From the NCBI GenBank assembly GCA_044433285.1, contig JAWXTU010000023.1, positions 1 through 26,615 of the forward strand: a stretch of DNA of 26,615 nucleotides, given 5' to 3'. This DNA comes from Aphodosoma sp044433285. Lineage in GTDB: Bacteria > Bacteroidota > Bacteroidia > Bacteroidales > Paludibacteraceae. Below are positions 24,983 through 26,615 of this stretch, piece by piece. Made by a program: the position numbers and the translations under genes. The notes beneath the pieces were generated by a model that saw nothing but the letters and a program-made list of their open reading frames with translations, ran no database searches and had not been told where the DNA came from. Positions within the stretch are counted from its first letter, which is position 1; every line of letters starts with the position of its first letter.

Positions 24983-25020
24983 ATAAAAAACGAGCACTCT
25001 CTATTTTGAGAATGCTCGTT
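24983..25020 (-). terminator. intrinsic terminator of rpmE2
   Basis: AACGAGCA (24989-24996) pairs with TGCTCGTT (25013-25020). The stem continues inward through one C-A mismatch to TCTC/GAGA, with a TATTTT loop. On the minus strand a run of six T follows. It lies 33 bases after the rpmE2 stop and just upstream of the promoter of the next unit. Confidence 0.87.
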
Positions 25021-25053
25021 TGTGCTATATCGTCTATCAGATAAAGAGCGCAA

Positions 25054-25317
25054 TTATTTTTTGTTGCGGCTTGATCTGTTTTGGTAACGGTTCATAAACT
25101 TATCTACGCGACCAGCAGTGTCAACCAATTTAGATTTGCCAGTGTAGAAAGGGTGTGAAGAACTTGAGATTTCAAGTTTTACCAAAGGATAAGTTACCCC
25201 ATCGATGTCGATGGTTTCTTTCGTAGCGACTGTTGAACGTGAGATAAATACATCATCATTCGACATGTCTTTGAATGCTACGGGACGATAGCTTTCTGGA
25301 TGAATTCCTTGTTTCAT
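25054..25317 (-). CDS. rpmE2: 50S ribosomal protein L31, type B
   Basis: Small ribosomal protein of the large subunit. The 87-residue sequence starts MKQGIHPESYRPVAFKDMSN and contains FISRSTV, LVKLEISSSSHPFYTG and VDTAGRVDKFMNRY, all typical of the type B form. It has no cysteines and therefore no zinc-ribbon CxxC pair, unlike type A L31. It has its own promoter and terminator. The leader from the predicted transcript start (near 25400) to the ATG is about 80 bases, long enough for feedback control of the kind known for some L31 genes, but I see no convincing structure. Confidence 0.97.
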   Translation of the reverse strand: MKQGIHPESYRPVAFKDMSNDDVFISRSTVATKETIDIDGVTYPLVKLEISSSSHPFYTGKSKLVDTAGRVDKFMNRYQNRSSRNKK

Positions 25318-25401
25318 TGTTGTAATGTTTGTTTAGGCTCAATTATTATTTAGAGTGTATCGCAAGTAGAACCTTAATATTCTCACGTACATAATATTTT
25401 G

Positions 25402-25461
25402 GGCTGCAAAGGTACAACAAAAATTTCAATCCACCAAACGATTGCGGAATTTTTTATTTCC
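25402..25461. repeat. promoter-region repeat, copy A
   Basis: This 60-base segment matches 26453-26512 at 52 of 60 positions without gaps, and at 40 of the first 42. It holds the rpmE2 promoter. Its distal end overlaps the last codons and the stop of the abi gene (25454-25456). Copies A and B are direct repeats that enclose the abi gene and its leader. Confidence 0.85.
25407..25438 (-). promoter_or_regulatory. rpmE2 promoter
   Basis: A textbook Bacteroidetes promoter: TTTG (25435-25438), 20 bases, then TACCTTTG (25407-25414), read on the minus strand. It lies 90 bases before the rpmE2 start codon. Confidence 0.88.
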
Positions 25462-26389
25462 AAAGAGGCTCGCTTAGCCAATCTTCAGGAAATCCTATTG
25501 CGCTCGTATCAATTGATGGATATTTATCTAGTAGCTTTATTATCTCTTCTTTAAAATGATTTGCGGGGGCAACAGATAACAATAGATATTTTATCATACA
25601 TAATCTGTAATATGTTTTGCTGTTGTTCGTGTTATTGCGTAACCAATCATATTTTGTGTTGATAGGGTTTTTAACAAATATAGGTAACGATCTGTTCCAT
25701 AGTCTACTATGGTGGCAACATATATTTCTTACCCCAGCTAATGATTGCATCCAACTTTCAAAAACGTCTGGATTTAATCCTAGTTTATGGGAGATTTTTT
25801 TTCGCAATGATTTTTCTTTTACTCCTTTGTAAATTTTACTTAAATCGCCAAAACTTAATACTTCTGCTATCATCCAAGATGGAGGGTAATTGTTTGAATA
25901 TTTTTCTGAAAAATGAATTATAAAGTCGTCTTTACTTCGATTTATTTCTTTGTCAATGTTTGTAATCAATTTATTATAACTATCAATCTCTATCTTTTTT
26001 TTGCTACGATTATTGAAACCTTTTATTATTTTGAAATTGGTTTTATCTGTCAACCAGAATGGATCGTTGTAAAATTCACAAGCAGTATTTATAATAATAG
26101 ATCTAATTGCGATTTCAATTTTTTCAATTTCGTTAAAACAAAGTAGGCGCAGTTTTTTGTCAAAACAATATATGTTTATTGCCTGATCAAAAGTGCTATT
26201 GTCTTTGTATTGGTGATTGTTTTTTGGGAAAGAGAGAAGAGGATAGAAGTATGCACTTAATCTATAATATCCGATATTATCAATGTGAGATTTGGCTTGT
26301 TCAATATTTAATATTGTCATACCTCGTTCTTGAAGTATATTTAAATGTTCTGGAGTCGATTTGTATGTTTTTGAGTATTTAATCTTCAT
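25454..26389 (-). CDS. Abi_2 (AbiD/AbiF) family HEPN protein
   Basis: A 311-residue protein of the Abi_2 abortive-infection family, whose members are HEPN-type ribonucleases or toxins acting in phage defence. Family motifs are IGYYRLSAYFYPL (39-51), FDKKLRLLCFNEIEKIEIAIR (76-96), PPSWMIAEVLSFGDLSKIY (169-187), and the HEPN catalytic RxxxxH as Arg221-His226 in GVRNICCHHSRLWNR. The putative catalytic residues are intact and the length is normal. The start ATG follows directly on a hairpin with a T9 run, so the message must read through or be controlled by that element. The gene is enclosed by direct repeats of a promoter region and has the AT-rich composition of an acquired gene. AbiD versus AbiF cannot be decided by eye. 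Confidence 0.92.
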   Translation of the reverse strand: MKIKYSKTYKSTPEHLNILQERGMTILNIEQAKSHIDNIGYYRLSAYFYPLLSFPKNNHQYKDNSTFDQAINIYCFDKKLRLLCFNEIEKIEIAIRSIIINTACEFYNDPFWLTDKTNFKIIKGFNNRSKKKIEIDSYNKLITNIDKEINRSKDDFIIHFSEKYSNNYPPSWMIAEVLSFGDLSKIYKGVKEKSLRKKISHKLGLNPDVFESWMQSLAGVRNICCHHSRLWNRSLPIFVKNPINTKYDWLRNNTNNSKTYYRLCMIKYLLLSVAPANHFKEEIIKLLDKYPSIDTSAIGFPEDWLSEPLWK

Positions 26390-26396
26390 CAGCTAT

Positions 26397-26446
26397 AAAA
26401 AAAAACGACTCGCCGATTTGAGCATTATTAAGAGGCTTGGCGAGTT
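26397..26446 (-). terminator. intrinsic terminator or attenuator before abi
   Basis: The 7-bp GC-rich stem followed on the minus strand by nine T has the form of an intrinsic terminator. The loop of 24 bases is larger than usual. It lies between the promoter and the abi start codon, so it would stop most transcripts before abi. Confidence 0.65.
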
Positions 26447-26451
26447 CTATT
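26397..26451 (-). ncRNA. predicted short structured RNA upstream of abi
   Basis: A strong promoter ends at 26458, which puts the transcript start near 26451. About 6 bases later a 7-bp stem forms: ACTCGCC at 26439-26445 with GGCGAGT at 26408-26414. It encloses a 24-base loop with a possible inner AGC/GCT pairing. A run of nine T follows at 26397-26405, and the abi ATG comes 8 bases after that. Promoter, short body, hairpin and T run together describe a terminated RNA of about 55 bases. From memory, structured RNAs have been reported upstream of AbiF-family genes and proposed as antitoxins. Whether this one belongs to that class is inference. It could also be an attenuator for abi. Confidence 0.55.
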
Positions 26452-26452
26452 C

Positions 26453-26512
26453 GGCTGCAAAGGTACGACAAAAATTCCAATCCACCAAACGATTATCGAT
26501 TTTTTATTTTCC
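26453..26512. repeat. promoter-region repeat, copy B
   Basis: Counterpart of 25402-25461 with eight differences in 60 bases. It abuts the stop codon of the right-edge gene (26513-26515), which suggests that the ancestral order was right-edge gene, this segment, rpmE2, and that the abi unit was inserted with duplication of the segment. Confidence 0.85.
26458..26489 (-). promoter_or_regulatory. promoter of the abi-linked RNA
   Basis: TTTG (26486-26489), 20 bases, then TACCTTTG (26458-26465) on the minus strand. Spacing and both boxes are the same as in the rpmE2 promoter. It reads into the hairpin at 26407-26446 and then abi. Confidence 0.85.
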
Positions 26513-26615
26513 TCACCCGCAATTCATACTGCTTATCAGCATTTTATATACTTCGTCGGCGTAGTTGCGCCCTACTGGTATTGTGGTGTTGTTGGGGTCG
26601 GAGAGTTTTACGTAT
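26513..26615 (-). CDS. 3' end of an unidentified gene
   Basis: The window edge cuts this gene. An open frame from 26614 gives 33 codons and a TGA stop at 26513-26515. The peptide begins YVKLSDPNNTTIPVGRNYAD and ends MLISSMNCG. Its composition looks like a real protein end rather than chance, but I do not recognise the family. It ends directly at the promoter-region repeat. Confidence 0.6.
   Translation of the reverse strand, partial: YVKLSDPNNTTIPVGRNYADEVYKMLISSMNCG

Noticed and set aside
26407..26446. Hairpin as the simple terminator of the right-edge gene
   Set aside because: Not fully excluded, but a strong promoter lies between that gene's stop and the hipin-T9 element, so the hairpin mainly acts on transcripts from that promoter.

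Overview
This is a low-GC (roughly 40%, by eye) chromosomal segment from a member of the order Bacteroidales. The evidence is the Bacteroidetes -33/-7 promoter type (TTTG, about 20 bp, TACCTTTG), A-rich start regions mostly without Shine-Dalgarno sequences, the Bacteroidetes gene order of the division and cell-wall (dcw) cluster, the short CstA, and a zinc-free type B L31. I cannot place it to genus. Every gene I can support lies on the minus strand, so the window is best read from right to left.

Right edge (26615 to 24983). The 3' end of an unidentified gene is followed by a promoter, a hairpin with a T9 run, and an AbiD/AbiF-type HEPN ribonuclease gene with an RxxxxH motif. Next come a second copy of the same 60-bp promoter region, rpmE2 (ribosomal protein L31) and its terminator. 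The promoter, hairpin and abi gene look like a compact RNA plus HEPN-toxin unit inserted between two copies of the rpmE2 promoter. This is the most interesting part of the window.

Middle (24946 to 18802). A closely spaced five-gene unit encodes a Schlafen/AlbA_2-type ATP-binding protein with three tandem C-terminal winged-helix-like modules joined by TPQD-rich linkers, an outer-membrane porin-like barrel, a CstA peptide/carboxylate transporter, a CobB-type sirtuin and an HD-domain phosphohydrolase. The porin and CstA probably form an uptake route. The roles of the other three genes there are not clear from sequence.

hipBA (18634 to 17142). A HipB-type repressor and a HipA-type kinase overlap by 8 bp. 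Their promoter is flanked by inverted repeats that could be HipB operators. The pair sits where mraZ is normally found at the head of a dcw cluster.

dcw cluster (17019 to 1453). The order is rsmH, ftsL-like, ftsI, murE, mraY, murD, ftsW, murG, murC, ftsQ, ftsA, ftsZ and a GatB/YqeY gene. It covers cytoplasmic peptidoglycan precursor synthesis (MurC/D/E), lipid I and II formation (MraY, MurG), polymerisation and cross-linking (FtsW, FtsI) and the divisome (FtsL, FtsQ, FtsA, FtsZ). A diaminopimelate dehydrogenase gene (ddh) follows, with a strong terminator at 365-397. MurE carries the DNPR motif for meso-DAP, the product of Ddh. Many gaps between dcw genes contain related GGGGAC...TCCCC hairpin elements. 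The last 360 bases at the left edge hold no gene I can support, only AT-rich sequence with palindromes and possible leftward promoter boxes. I found no tRNA, rRNA, CRISPR array or insertion sequence.
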